NCBI RefSeq assembly: GCF_041146395.1
Contig: NC_090989.1
Span: forward strand, 251,586,843-251,650,842
DNA length: 64,000 bases
Source of the DNA: Eulemur rufifrons
Taxonomy: Eukaryota > Chordata > Mammalia > Primates > Lemuridae
Reading direction: 5' to 3'
A model generated the notes under the pieces. The model did not search any database. It saw only the letters and a list, made by a program, of their open reading frames with translations, and was not told where the DNA came from. Both the position numbers and the translations under genes were made by a program. Shown here in pieces: positions 36,195 to 62,279 of the stretch (position 1 is the first letter of the stretch; each line of letters starts with the position of its first letter).

Positions 36195-37560
36195 GATTAA
36201 AACGGTAAAACAAAACAAAACTAAACTAAACCAAATATAACTCATCTCCCAGGTTCCAGCTCCTGGAGCTGGTAGGAAGGTCATTATTGGGCCCTCTCCT
36301 CACCACAACCTCCCCGACTGTGCAGAGGTCCTGGGTATTTTATGCTGTGATTCACATGGTCCCTGCCGAGATCCCCAGATTGGGATCTCAGGGTCCAGGA
36401 TCCTCCCTTCCTAAGCCCATCCTGCCCCCATTCCTGGGACACCCTTAGGGAGCATTTGTGGGCACCCCACCAATGCAAACACAGACTAGGTCTTCGGGTA
36501 GGGACCATCTAGATTGTTTTGCCTCCCCTCCTCTCTCCTAAGTATAATCACTCAAGAAGTTTAGGCTTCCAGGCCAGAGTCAGGAAGATGTCTGTGGTTG
36601 ACTTCAGCATTGGGCCTAAGGGCCTCCTCACAGAAGACAAGGAGAAAACAGGCCCGACCTTCTGGTGAGACAGGAAAGAGAAGACTGTGACTGGGACAGA
36701 ACTCAGATAACATCTCAGTACGTTATCCTGGCGCACCAACGCCTGCCTCAAGCAGCCAAACCCCTTGAGTGCAGAAATCAAAAGGTATCCTTCCCTGCAC
36801 CTGCAGACACAGACTGACACATACATACAACCCACAAAGCAGAGACACACATACGTAGAAGCAAAGTCACATGTATAGACAACAACAAGCCTACCCACAA
36901 GGCATGCACATAAGAACACACAACCACTTAGAGACATGCATGTTTAACACTCACTACACAAATAACACATACCCAGGAAAACACTTATAAAGAGGTTCAC
37001 AGGCCTCTGTAACACACGCACATGTGCAAAGATAAACCTATCTGTAGAGTCACACAATAGGTGTCAGCAAATGTGTTTGGACCCACTGGAGAAAGAAGTC
37101 AGAGCTAAAGACATAGATTGGTTTTCTAGGATCGGAAGAATGTGTGTATGTGGAATTCAGGCTGGTGGGAGAGAAAGCCAGGGAGAAGTAGGGAAGGGAG
37201 AGATCCTGACACCAAAGAAAGAGGGGAATGGTTATTGGTAAGGTGCCAACTACTCGCCTGGCCCTCATTTATTCATCTACTCATGTAACAGTTTCTGAGC
37301 TGAGTCCTCCACTGGCCCCAGCCCTGTCCTCACATACATACAGCCCATGAAGGAGAGAGACCTCCTCATGAGCAACTATGACACAGAGTGGCAAGTGCTA
37401 CGGTGGGGCACACACGTCCCACCTCTGGGCAGCAGTGGGAGGTAGGACATGTCAGGGAAACTTCAAAGAAGAGTTGAACAAGTAGGAGTCGGCTGGATGA
37501 AAGAGATGGATGGGCAGGTCAACTTGGGCCAAGAAAACAGCACACAGGAATGTGTAAATA

Positions 37561-38060
37561 TTAGCTTCCTATTGCTGCCATAACAAATTTCCATAAACTT
37601 AGCGGCTTCAAACAACACAGGTTTATTTTCTTGTAGTCTGAAGGCCAGAGATCTGAAGGCAATTTCATTGGGCTAAAGTCAAGGTTTGGCAAGGCTGGTT
37701 CCTTCTGTAGGCTCTGAGAGAAGAGTCAATTTCCTTTCCTTTTTGGCTGGTAGTGGCTGCCTGTGTTGTATTCCTTGGCTTGTGGACCGTTACTCCAACC
37801 TCAAAAGCGCATCACTCCAATCTCTGCTTCCATCCTCCCATCGTCTTCTCCTCTGACTGACTCCTCTTGCCTCCCTTGTTCCTATCAGAACCACTGTGAT
37901 TATATGGCTTCCCTCCCCTGGATAATCCAGAATAATCTTCCCATCTCAAGATTGTTAACTTAATCACATCTGCAGAGTCCCTTTTGCTATATAAGGTAAC
38001 ATTCACAGGTTCTGGGAATTAAGATGTGGACATATTAGAGACCATTATTCAGCCTACGAA
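37561..38060 (+). repeat. interspersed repeat, copy 2 of 2
   Basis: It matches 9187-9680 from start ('ttagcttcctattgctgcca') to end ('accattattcagcctac'), including 'gataatccagaataatcttc' in the middle. Confidence 0.8.
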
Positions 38061-38754
38061 GGGGGTGACATATTATCTCACAACCTTCAAAATGTCCTCT
38101 GATATATTTTATTATCCTCAGATTTAAGATGAGGAATCTGAGTCTCATAGAGATTAAGTGATTTGTCTTAGACATAGATAGATAGATAATAAACATTTTA
38201 AAATTAGACAAAAGAATACACAGAAAAATGCAACAAAGCACTCAAAACCTCACCACCCAAAAGTAATCAATAGTACCTTTGGTAGATATATACCTATATA
38301 AAGAAAGAGACATTGAGAGAAAGAGGTATATAGAGAGAGCCAGACAGGTAGAAAAAATATCTAAGCATGGGACTGTTCTTATAGCTCTAATGGAACATAC
38401 TATAGAAGCTATTTTTTAACCAAAAGTAGAAAAAATACTTTTCCTTGAATTTAATAGAGGAAAAAGAAATTGAGGTGAAAATGAAGGAATAGTTGAACTT
38501 CAGCTAAACATTTTTTCACCTCAAAAAATAGTCATTCCTAAAAGACTTCTCTAAAGTTTAGAAAAAACATTTTGATTAAGAGATTGGAGTAGGATTTTTA
38601 CCATTATTTTCAGTTTTATACACTATTAATTGACTCTGAACTATGAAAGAAAATGTGATTAATACTTCTGCCTCCTAACCACCCCTCCTCTCTGCTCCAG
38701 ATTATGTTGCCAATGTTGTTTGTACTTTATCAGGATTTATTATACAGTTGACCC

Positions 38755-39514
38755 TTCAGCAACATGGGAATTAGGGGCATTGACACCCTGCACAGTCGAA
38801 AATCCATATATAACTTTTGACTCCCCCCAAACTTAACTACTAAGGGCCTGCTGTTGACTAGAAGCCTTACCAATAACACAAACAATTGATTAACACATAT
38901 TTTGTATGTTATATGTATTATATACTGTATTCTTACAATAAAGTGAGCTAGAGGAAAAAACTAAAATCATAAGGAAGGGAAAATACATTTACTATTCATT
39001 AAGTGGAAGTGGATCATCATAAAGTTCTTTTTCTTTTTTTTTTTTTTTTTTTTTTTGAGACAGAGTCTCACTCTGTCACCCCACCTAGAGTGCAGTGGTG
39101 CGATCATAGCTCACTGCAACCTCAAACTCCTGGTTTAAGTGATCCTCCTGCCTCAGCCTCCCAAGTAGCTGGCCACCACACCCAGCTAACTTTTTCTATA
39201 TTTTTAGTAGAGACTGGTCTTGAACTCCTGACCTCAAGCGATCCTCCCACCTCAGCCTCCCAGAGTGCTAGGATTATAGGTATGAGCCACTTCACCTGGC
39301 CTATCATAAAGATCTTCATCTTTGTTGTCTTCACATTGAGTGGGCTGAGAAAGAGGAAGAGGCAGGGTTGGTCTTACTGTCTCAGGGGTGACAGAGGTGG
39401 AAGAGGAGGCAGGAGAGGTATATACCAGGCACAATTGGTATAACTTTTATTGAAAGAAATTCCCGTCTGAGTGGTCCCACGCAGTTCAAACCCATGTTGT
39501 TCAAGGGTCAACTG
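38755..39514 (+). mobile_element. Tigger-like DNA transposon split by an Alu
   Basis: The terminal inverted repeats are visible: cagttgacccttcagcaaca at the left and tgttcaagggtcaactg at the right, flanked by TA on both sides (38753-38754, 39515-39516) as in mariner/pogo elements. The interior lacks a transposase frame. An Alu occupies 39025-39301. Confidence 0.85.
39025..39301 (-). mobile_element. Alu inserted in the Tigger-like element
   Basis: The Alu is in minus orientation with a T-rich 5' end. A perfect 9-base target duplication, ATCATAAAG, is present at 39016-39024 and 39303-39311. Confidence 0.93.
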
Positions 39515-39661
39515 TATTTACATTCTGTGCTGCAACTCAAATTCCCACAAGTTTAATCTTAACCTCAATGGAAGTAATGTCACCACCAGTTCTTTTTACC
39601 ATGAATCTCCCTTTCTCAGCTCCTGAGTTTTAACTAATCTTTTGGCTGACTGGATTTTTGT

Positions 39662-40048
<387 letters not shown>

Positions 40049-42530
40049 CTAGAAAGTTTCATGAGTTCTCTAGCCCCCAAATTCATGATTGAGATCAACC
40101 ACTCTGTTAATTATGGTTTGGGGTGACACTTTTTTACCCACAGAACCTTGTAGATATTGCATCATTACCTTTGTCAAATGTTACCTTGGAAAGAAGCCTG
40201 AGATCAGATTGAATTTCCCCCCTTGTAAATGACTTGCTTTTTCTGCCTAGGTACTTGAAGTATTCTTACTTTATCCTCAAAGTTTGCTCACTAAATCAAT
40301 GTGTCTTCTTAATGTCAATTTTTCTGTTATATGGTGTGCCTTTTCAATCTGAATATTCAGTTCTTTCATTTCAGGAGAATATTTTCCATATTCCATACCT
40401 TGATGTCTTCTTGTGTTCCACTTTTGGAACCTCTACTAGTTCCAAACTAGGGCTGCTGGTAGTTCTGTTTATGGTACCTTGTCTTTGCCCTCTCTGTCTA
40501 TTATCATCTCTCTAATTGTGTTAATATCTTTATCTTTCCCACCACATTTACTCTCCGTATCGCAAGTGTTTTCCTACACAATATTACTTTGATTTTTAGC
40601 CATATCTATTCTGTGTTTTGCTCTTTCTAGTTTATTTTTACATCTGTAATGATGTTATTTTCATTCCCAAGGTAATAATTTTACCTTGGTTTTCTAATCT
40701 CCCTTTTCATCTTATTCTGTTGTTTTATCATCTTGTCTTTGAGCTCTTTGTTGTATTGATTTCATACTATTCATAAGGCTTTCTGTAACAAGAATTTGCC
40801 AGGAGTCTGCTTTTATTCCTTTAGTTATGTTTTCTTCTAGATTGGGTTCTTCATCTATTTTTCGCATTCTGTCTTCCTTGCTCCCTTAGTTCTCTCCCTC
40901 CCTTGCTCCTTCTTTTCTTCCCACTTTCCCTCTCCTTCCTGCCTATATGTTGGCTATGGTCTGTGTGTCTAAAGGCCATGCCATTTCCCTTCCTCTTACT
41001 CCTAATGGCTGCGGCTCATGTTTAGCAGACCTCTCCTTGCTCTGGCATGTGGTCCTTGAGCCCCTCCCCATCTTGTCGGGACCAGTGTATTTTCCCCTGG
41101 AAGCCTTCCCCTGAAGGCTGGCTGTTGCTTTCAAACCCACCCACCCCCATTTCTAAGGCCTGAAGGTGGCTTGGCTGGGCTGCCTGCTGACATTCTTGGG
41201 GCCTGAGTGCTGTCCCTCCTCTGGGACTCTGTTAGACATCTTGTTCCACCTGGTTTCCATAGGCTTTGTCTTGTCCCCCACAACCTTGGTCCCATACCCT
41301 GGAAGATGCCAAGCCATGGCAGCTCTTCTTGCTTGTACTGAGGCCTCATGGAGGAACATAGGGGGTTCTACTTACAAAGGTTTTTCCCAGACTTTTCTCT
41401 GCCTGCCTACTCACCCAACAGTCCACTTCTCTCATATTACAGGACGCTAGTGAGAATTCTTGGTGTTTTGTTGACTCACCTTTTCTCGGTGCTACTTTTA
41501 GGAGACATACCACTCACTCATTGCACCAGGATCTTCTGTTACTTCCTTTGGCTATCGCATTTCAAAGTTTATAAAAAGGATTTTCTTGTTGGTTGGACTT
41601 CGTGAGTTTGTAGCAGTGTTTTGGTTTTGGTTTGTTTGGGGTTTTGTTCATTTTATTAGTGGGGAGTGCAGTGGGGTTGGGTGGGGTGATTCTGTGATGG
41701 CCTCACTTTGTCACATTAACTCAGAGATCCCCACCCTTGCCTGTCCATACCTTTCCCCTCAGAACCCCTCCTCTGGGCAGGGACAAGCCCCCAACATTTT
41801 CACATCCCTGGGATGAGACAAGGTCCCACAGAACTAGGCCTGAGCACATAGTGGGTGTTCAGCCCATGGCAGAGAGGGAATGAGCAGGGAGCATGTCATG
41901 GAGGCAGCGTCACAGGGACCTCAGACACTCAGCGTGAACCAAAGCATGGAAGTAGGAAAGTATAAAACAATTATTGGAAACAGAGGGGGTCCCCCTGGAG
42001 GAGTGCCAGCTGAGGAAGCAGGAGAGAGACTGGAGAGGTGGGCAGGCAGGGCCAGGAGTGCAGGCTGGCACGGGGGCTGCCCTTGTGTGTGACTAAAGCA
42101 CTTAGCTCTGGTGTCTGGAACCTCAGGGAATACTGTGGTGGGCAGGAGCAGCTACAAGCAGGAGAGCCTGGTTCCTTGTCTCTCCTCCCCACCCTCAGCC
42201 CTTCCCAGGGAACCTTCTCTGACAGCTCCCCTCCCACTGCCTCCCTGTCCTGGTGAACCCCAAGTTGTCCCTGCTGTCTTTCCTCAGCCATGGCCGCACC
42301 AGGCACACTCTCCATCACAAGCCACATGTGAATGTGCTGTAGATGTGCCCCTGGTCACCTAGCCACACAAAAAAAAACACGGTGCACAGTTGCACACCGT
42401 CACTTCAACTTGCATGTGATGATGGCGGCATCGTGACACATGGCGTTGTGGGCACACTTTATATACAGCCCCAGGCTATCTGGCTCCCTCTCTGGGGCTG
42501 TTGCCTCTGAATCTCCTGAGAACCTGTCCT

Positions 42531-42543
42531 GCCCCCTGGTGGC
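42531..42543 (-). promoter_or_regulatory. candidate CTCF site
   Basis: GCCCCCTGGTGGC on the + strand is the reverse complement of GCCACCAGGGGGC, which matches the CTCF core. On the - strand the flank continues AGGAC. It lies about 3.9 kb beyond the CNTFR poly(A) signal. Binding is inferred. Confidence 0.5.
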
Positions 42544-42639
42544 TACTCCCCAAGCCACTGTCCTTCTGGAAGGATCCTATCTACCTCCTTCTTGGCCTGG
42601 TCCCTGCCCAAAGAAGCTTCTGTCCCAGAACAGCCTCTC

Positions 42640-43090
42640 CCCTCAAACTGGACCTGTGAGCCCAGGGCCCAGATATCCTCCAGACCAGCCTCCCCACTCA
42701 GACTGGTGCTGTCGGGCAAGGCCTTCTCAAATAGGGTGACCAACTGTCCCAGTTTGCCTAGGACTCAGGAGTTTCTTAAGACTGAGATACTCAAGTCCCA
42801 GGCAAACTAGAACTAGTTGGTGATTCTATTCTTCAGACCTGTGGGCCTTCAGATTAGTCTCTTCTCAGACTGGATCCATCAGACCAGGCCCCTTCAGACT
42901 CTCTAGACCCGCCTGTCCCTCAGGCTGCCCTTTCAAACAAAATCTCTGCAGCAGCATATGCCAGACCAGCCTCCCCTCAGGCCAGTCCTGTCACACAGAC
43001 CCTCTCACCATCAGAGCAGCCTTCCCCGTCAGAGTGGCGCTGTCTGGTAAGGTCCCCTCCAGTTTCTCTCCTCAGACTGGCTCCCTCTGA
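42640..43090 (+). repeat. degenerate tandem repeat
   Basis: Units of about 35-40 bases built around 'agaccagcctcccc-tcagactgg' recur at irregular spacing. Between about 42730 and 42820 the array is interrupted by a short palindromic element (tagggtgaccaactgtccca ... gtcccaggcaaac). Confidence 0.65.
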
Positions 43091-43627
43091 CTCCTCTCCT
43101 AGACCTCCTTCCTTTCCCCTTCCTCTGAGAAGAGGAAAGGGTGGGGGGACTACACCCCGATGCTTCCTGCCCCCAGGACTTTAGCCTGCATGTCCAGACA
43201 GGTGCCGCGAGGGCGAGGGCGCAGTGGCTGTGGGCTGTGAGCGAGCAGGGCCTCAGGGCATAGAGACACACAGGTGCAGGCTGCAGAGCTGGGATTTGGA
43301 GCCGAGGGTTCTGTTCTCTCCACGTGAGGATGAACTTTCTCAGAGTTCCAGCCTCCACGGGTTGTGAGCTCACAGGCTCCGGGGAGTTCTCAGGACTGGA
43401 GGCTGCCCAGGAGAGATCCCTGCCTAGTATCTCCCTCTTCCTGGCTGGCTGCTGGGATGCAGACCAGACGTGGGATTTATGTGCGCAGAGCTGCCAGCCT
43501 GGGAGCAGGAAAGAAGGGCAGGCGAGTGGCCGAGAGGGGGCAGCAGAAGCCAGGACAGCCCCTGGCTCAGGCCGGAGAGGAGCAGCGGCCACAGGCTGGG
43601 GTCTAGACTGGGGTGGGAACCCTGAGG

Positions 43628-44060
43628 GAGGCAAAAAAAAAGAAGGACTGACAGAGGGAAGAAGTACAGAGACAGAGATAGAGACAGGGATGGAGATATA
43701 CACAGAGAAATACAAAGGGATGGGGATGGAGATACATGCAGAGACAGAGATGTGGAGGGAAACACAGAGACACAGAGATGGGGATAGAGAAACAGAGACA
43801 TAGAAAGGGAGAACAGCAGAGAAGGGAAGATTGACAGAGACTGGGGAGAGGAACAGAGTAGCAAAGGAAGGGCTAGAGATGGAGAGAGAGATGGAGAGAG
43901 ACAAAGAGGGAAAAAGAAGAGAAGAGACAAAACATGGAGACATCCAGAGACAGATGGGACAGAGACCTACAGAAAGAGGACAGGAACCAGGACAAAGACA
44001 TATTCAGAGACAGGAATGGGACAGAAAGAGACAAATATAGAGATGAGAATGGGTTCAACA
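43628..44060 (+). repeat. GA-rich simple repeat, (GAGACA/GAGATA)n
   Basis: Over 400 bases the + strand is almost entirely A and G with scattered C and T, built from 'gagacagagatagagacagg'-like units. Long open frames on both strands here arise from the low complexity. Confidence 0.9.
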
Positions 44061-46419
44061 AGAAGAGAGGGGTGGCGGGGGTTGGGGGGAAGCAGAGACA
44101 AGTCCAGAGTTGTAAAAATGGGGCAGAGCCACCCGGGGAGGAGAGACCAGGTGGGCAGGGGCTAAGCCAGGACATGGAGGGGAGTCCCCACCCCCAGTGC
44201 ACCACAGGGGGCAAAGAGAACTAGCGGGCTGGAAGGCTGGGCCACTGTGCACCTTGGGTCTGGGATCCAAGCCTCCCTCCCCCTCAGTAGTGTTTTAATT
44301 CTCCAGTTCTGCTTTAGCTCCAAGAATTGATGTCTGCTCTTAGCCCCGCCTCCCCAGAGCCACCATGGGAAATGCATGTGAAGGGACAGTACTTGAGAGA
44401 GGCAAGGCAGACAGCAGCCATGGCCCTCCAAGGCGAGCAGCCTCTGTGAGGTCGAGGGGCCAGGACCTGCAAGGAGGGATAAGCACCCCTAGGCCCAGGC
44501 CCATCAGAGACGATGACACTGCTCTTCCAGCCACCTGGGCTTGGGACAGGGCTGGGTCTCTCCTGGGGCAGGGAGAGAGATGCCCCAGTCCTCCCCTCCA
44601 TCAGCCTCCGAGGCTCCAGCAGGCCCCCTCCCCTCCTTGTGCCCCCTCCTCCCCAGGCCCCACATAATTGCTTTCCCATGTTGCTAATGGAGGCCAGATT
44701 GCTGATGCCCAAGCCCTGGGTGGGCGGTGGGTGGGTCAGGGGTGACCAGGGCTCTCAAGGCAGGAAGACAGCACAGACCAGAGACCCCTCACTTCAGCCC
44801 ACCCACCCCAAGGATGGAGAAGGGTAGAGGTTCTGACGTATCCCAGGAATACAATTTTCTTGGCAAGAGAGTTGGTAACCCCCTGCTCTCTCTACCTCTG
44901 CTGCACCTGGAGTGTACGTTCAGGCCCGAGCCGTAGCTCACAGGGACCAAACAGGAAGAACTGGGGGTTCGGGGTACAGAGCAGGTCCACAGCCCCTTCT
45001 CGGGACGTCCATCCTGGGAGCCTCGTCCTGGAATGAAGAGCCATGCTCCCCTACACCTGAGGCTACCCGCCTTGACACCAGGCCTTTGCTTTCCACGGTC
45101 TCCCGCCTAGAACTCCTCTCTCCTCTGGCCCGGAACAGGGCCAGCCACCCTCACTCTGGAGCCCCTCAGGAGGGCCCACCTCAGGGTCTGCGTCTTGTCC
45201 AGGCCTGACCTATCAATTGGTGCTCGGGGCACTGTGACTCCGCCTCCCAGGGCGCGATCCCAGGCGGGCCTGGGGAGACCTGTGAGGAGCGTCCATCCCT
45301 GAGCCTGGCGGAGGAGGGTTTGAATTGGGAGTGTGTGCGATGCCATCAGGGGACTGGTGGGTGAGTGGAGGTGTGGTGCCCAGCACCTGCTATGGGGAGT
45401 GTGTAGCAGGGTGGACACGTCAGTGTCCACAGTGTCCACAGCTTTGACTCCACCTCTCTCTTCTTGCTCCAGGCACCCAGAGCAAGGCCGAACCTGGCTC
45501 CTCAGGTTGGGGCTCTGACCTACCCTTTCACCCCCAGGTCAGAGGGTCTGCCTACTTGTCCCCAGCCCCAGGCTTTCTCGGCTAAGGAGCCTCAGTGAGG
45601 TGACTTCTATAAGGGGGCTAGACCTGAGCAGGCCAGGGGTAGCCAGGGGGCCCCTCCTCTGAGGAGAAGTCAGAGGGACCCTGGATCCCCAGTTTTGGGG
45701 ACTGGAAGGGTGTGGGCAGGATGTGGAGCTGAACCAAAGGCTGGCCACCCTGCAGCACCAAAGCCCCACCCTCTCCAGCTCCACATCGAGTCCTGACTGT
45801 AACCTAACCCTGAAGGTAAGCATGTACTCTGTAATTCCAGTCCTGAAACACTGGTCCATCCCCGGTCACAAGCCAAGCAGCCTCCTCCAGGCAGCCTCCC
45901 TGCCTGCCCGGGCCCAGGACACTCTGTGCCCTGAGCCTTTGTGGCCTGGCTGAGCCCTAGGCCTGACCTTCTAGCACCCCTGGACTGTGTGTCCTAGATG
46001 GCAGAGGGCCGGGATCACACACACACACCAAGGGTGAAGCCTGGCCTCCTCGCCTTCTCCCATCTCTGGCCCTGTGGGTAGAGCTCAGGCCTGGGCACTC
46101 ATGGAAGGCAGCTCTGGAGATGACCCTTGAAAGGCCTCTGCCCTGGCCAGGATTTCAGGACTCCGGGACTTACTGGATGCCCATGTGGAACCAACACCCC
46201 TAGGACCCCTCATTTCTCGTAACTTTGCCCTGGCTGCAATCCTGTGCTCCAGGGAAGCCCCGCTCCCCAAGGAGTAGAAAACACTGTTGTCACATATATC
46301 TGCCTGAAAGGTGAACTGTCCCCCATCCTCCCCGACCATAATTTCTTTCCTCCTCCAGGCCTGGAAGGGCAGGGCTCCTTGGAAGAGGGTACTTTCCAAA
46401 GTGGGTCTGTTCCAAGGAC

Positions 46420-47141
46420 TCATGAAATGGTGACGTTTAATGAGAACCCCCCACCCCCGACCCTGTATATACATCTATAAAAAATTCAAATACAGCAAGT
46501 TACCATTGAGTCAGACTAGAAGGGACTGACAGGGCATTAAATACTGTGGGGTAGGAGCAGGGCCAGGGGAAGGCCGTACAAAACAGGGGCAGAAGTGGAG
46601 GGACTGAAAAGTGTGGGTGCTGGGGGGAGGGGGATGGCTGGGCCCCCCCAGCATCAGGAGCTTATAATCTGATGGTGGCAACAGAGACCCTGGGACAGAC
46701 AAGAGGCTGGGGCAGGAGGAGAAACTGTGAATGTGAGAGGCTCCCCTCAGGCCCCCCAAGGGCTCCTGGGAGTCGCTGGCATTGGAGGGTCCAGCCCGAG
46801 GGTGCAGGGCGGGGGTCTTTGGTGGGTGGGTTAGCTGCATGGTCCTCCTCACCTGAAGGAGGAAGGAGGGCCGGCTTGGTGTGGCGGGGCTAGGGGACGG
46901 CAGGCCCGGGCCTGCCGGGGTCTCTACAAATTGTGTCTGAAGAGAATGCAAAAGGTCCTCCTGCCGTGTGCAAAATAGAAACCGGGCTCTGCAGGCTCAG
47001 CTCCGGCCTCCTGCTCCTCTGCAGGTGCTCTGCGTGTCCTCACGGATGCCGGGCTCTGGGGAGACAGGTGGGGCCCTGTGAGGGGCGAGGCTGGAACAGG
47101 GGTCCCCTCAGGCTCCCCTCTGCTACCCAGCCTCACTCGGC
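46420..47141 (-). other. CNTFR: CNTFR 3' UTR with ATTAAA poly(A) signal
   Basis: On the - strand, about 720 bases follow the CNTFR stop to an ATTAAA at 46441-46436. This common variant hexamer is preceded by an AT-rich stretch (46470-46500). The end is approximate; the size fits the known human transcript only loosely. Confidence 0.55.
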
Positions 47142-60382
<13,241 letters not shown>

Positions 60383-60620
60383 CTGTAGGGGGCGAGGAGG
60401 GCACAGGGCGAGAGTTACAGGTCACTGCCCTGCCCAGCAGCCCCAGGTGCATGTGTGTGAATGAGGGCCTATGAGGATGCGCGGGTGAGGGTGAGGAGCT
60501 CATGCCTGCCTGTCTGAGTGTCATGGGGAGATGGGAGTGTGCAGAGCTCCTCTGTGGCTGTGCAAGTGTGCAGGGATGTGAGTGTCTCCAAATTTGTGTG
60601 CGTGTGCACGTATAGGGGCT

Positions 60621-60639
60621 GTGTGTGTGTGTGTGTGTG
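60621..60639 (+). repeat. (GT)n microsatellite
   Basis: A perfect GT run of about 9 units, 240 bases upstream of the Ig exon on the transcript strand. Confidence 0.9.
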
Positions 60640-61512
60640 ACACACGGCGGGGGGCGGGAGAGTTTGTGCAGTGCCAGGAGGGGTCAATTCTCAGTGAAAA
60701 CTGGTTCTCCTCCAGTCCCTGGGTTCTTTAAACTGTTTTCCTGACCCCCACGTCCCTAACCTCTTGCCACCCACAGGCCTGGCCCCAGGCGCTGCCATCC
60801 ATTACCCAGGCAAGCTGGCGCTGAGGGCCCCACTCCTTCCTCTGTCTCTCCCCATCTATTTCTCTCTCCCATCTCTCTGCCTGCCTCTCTCCCTCTCCCT
60901 GATTCTGTTCACCCCCAGAACCCCTCTCCCAGCCATCGGGGCTTGGGCAGCAGCAGGAGAAGGGAGAACGGGCAGGAGTGAACCCTAGGGAACCCCTGGC
61001 AGCTGTCAGCTTCGGGAGGCAGGAACTGCTTAGTGCCTGCTGGGGGAGTGGGGGCGGGCAGTGCTTCTGGGACTGAGCGAGCACTCTGATCATTCCTCTC
61101 CTGCCCCATGAGGGGCCTGTCAGAGCCAAAAGCAAACCCCAGCCTGGCCTCAGCAACCCAGGCATGATGGACCGAGCCCAGGAGACTGGAGATGGAAGGG
61201 TGGAAGGGAGCACCTGCCGGGAGGCAGCGCAAGGTGGGGGGGCAAGTGGGACAGAGAAGGTCAGAGAGGCAAGTTAGCAGACAGCAGCAGAGAAGCAGGC
61301 ACACAGAGCCAGGGAGATGGGACTCTTAGGACACCCCCCTCTCATCCTGCTTCCCTGGTCCTGGTCAGGTCTGTGGAGTGAGGGTGGGAGGGTGGCGGGA
61401 AGGGGGAGGGGGCAGCAATTGGGGGGGCTGCGGGATCCCTCGTTAACACTCCCTTACATCTTCCCTCCAGAGAGCCACCCCGCTGAGTTGGGGGATTTTC
61501 AGAGGCAATTCC

Positions 61513-61566
61513 TGTTAACGAGCCAATTAAGTTGGGCCAGTGGCCTCTTAATTAGACTTGTTAACA
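61513..61566. promoter_or_regulatory. imperfect palindrome of GTTAAC and AATTAA motifs
   Basis: The left arm tgttaacgagccaattaag (61513-61531) and the right arm cttaattagacttgttaaca (61547-61566) are near-perfect inverted copies with one indel, around a 15-base GC-rich centre. GTTAAC and TAATTA are bound by POU/HNF1-type and homeodomain proteins. Function is inferred. Confidence 0.4.
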
Positions 61567-62279
61567 CCACTAAGACTGCAGGGGGGTAGGGGTCCCCCTT
61601 GGGCCCACCAGGTTTCCCCTCCCCCGCTGCAGCCCCTCCCCAGCACTGCTTTTCTCTGTGCTGGAACATCTATCTGTCCCGCTCTGCTGCCCCTGTCGTC
61701 TTCCCAGTGCCAGGGTCCCTCTGTGTCTCCCGGTCTCTCTCCCTCGCTGCCTTTGTCCTGCCCCTCTCTGAGCCTCTCTGTCCCTGTCAGAGAAGGAAGC
61801 AGGAAACCCAGCCAGCCCTGACCACTTGTCTGCGGGGCCTGGGACCAGCCGAACAGAGGATGAACAGGCGGAAGGGCGGTGGCTGGGGGCCTTGGAGGCC
61901 ACAGCTGTGAGGCTGGACCAGAGACTGAATGGGGCCTTCCCCTGACCAGAGGCCCAGTGTCCAAGCCTCAGGCCATCGAGCCCCCCCTCAACCACCAGCT
62001 CCAGCCTCTGAGCCCCTCTCCAGCCTTCCTTCCAAAAACCTGGAGCTTCCAGGAAACATGCCAAGCCCCTCTCTCTGCACCCCCCCAGTAGAGACTTTGC
62101 ATCCAGCTGCCTGAGGAGGAGGCTGAAAACTGACCGTTGGGGAGTGGGCGTGGCCATCATGGTCCCAGCGGCCACACATCAACACTGACCAACAGCGGCT
62201 CAACATTAACATGGACCCAGCATGGCCCTTTAATACTGGGGAACAGGGATAGCCGCAAGATGAGGACACAGCGACCCAA

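Noticed and set aside
43029..43943. Open frame of 304 codons on the - strand
   Set aside because: Most of it is the reverse of the GA-rich repeat and gives Ser/Leu/Pro runs. The overlapping frames on both strands are equally open.
44190..44215. Second CTCF site (ccacagggggc)
   Set aside because: The A/C order before AGGGGGC does not fit the core motif at key positions.
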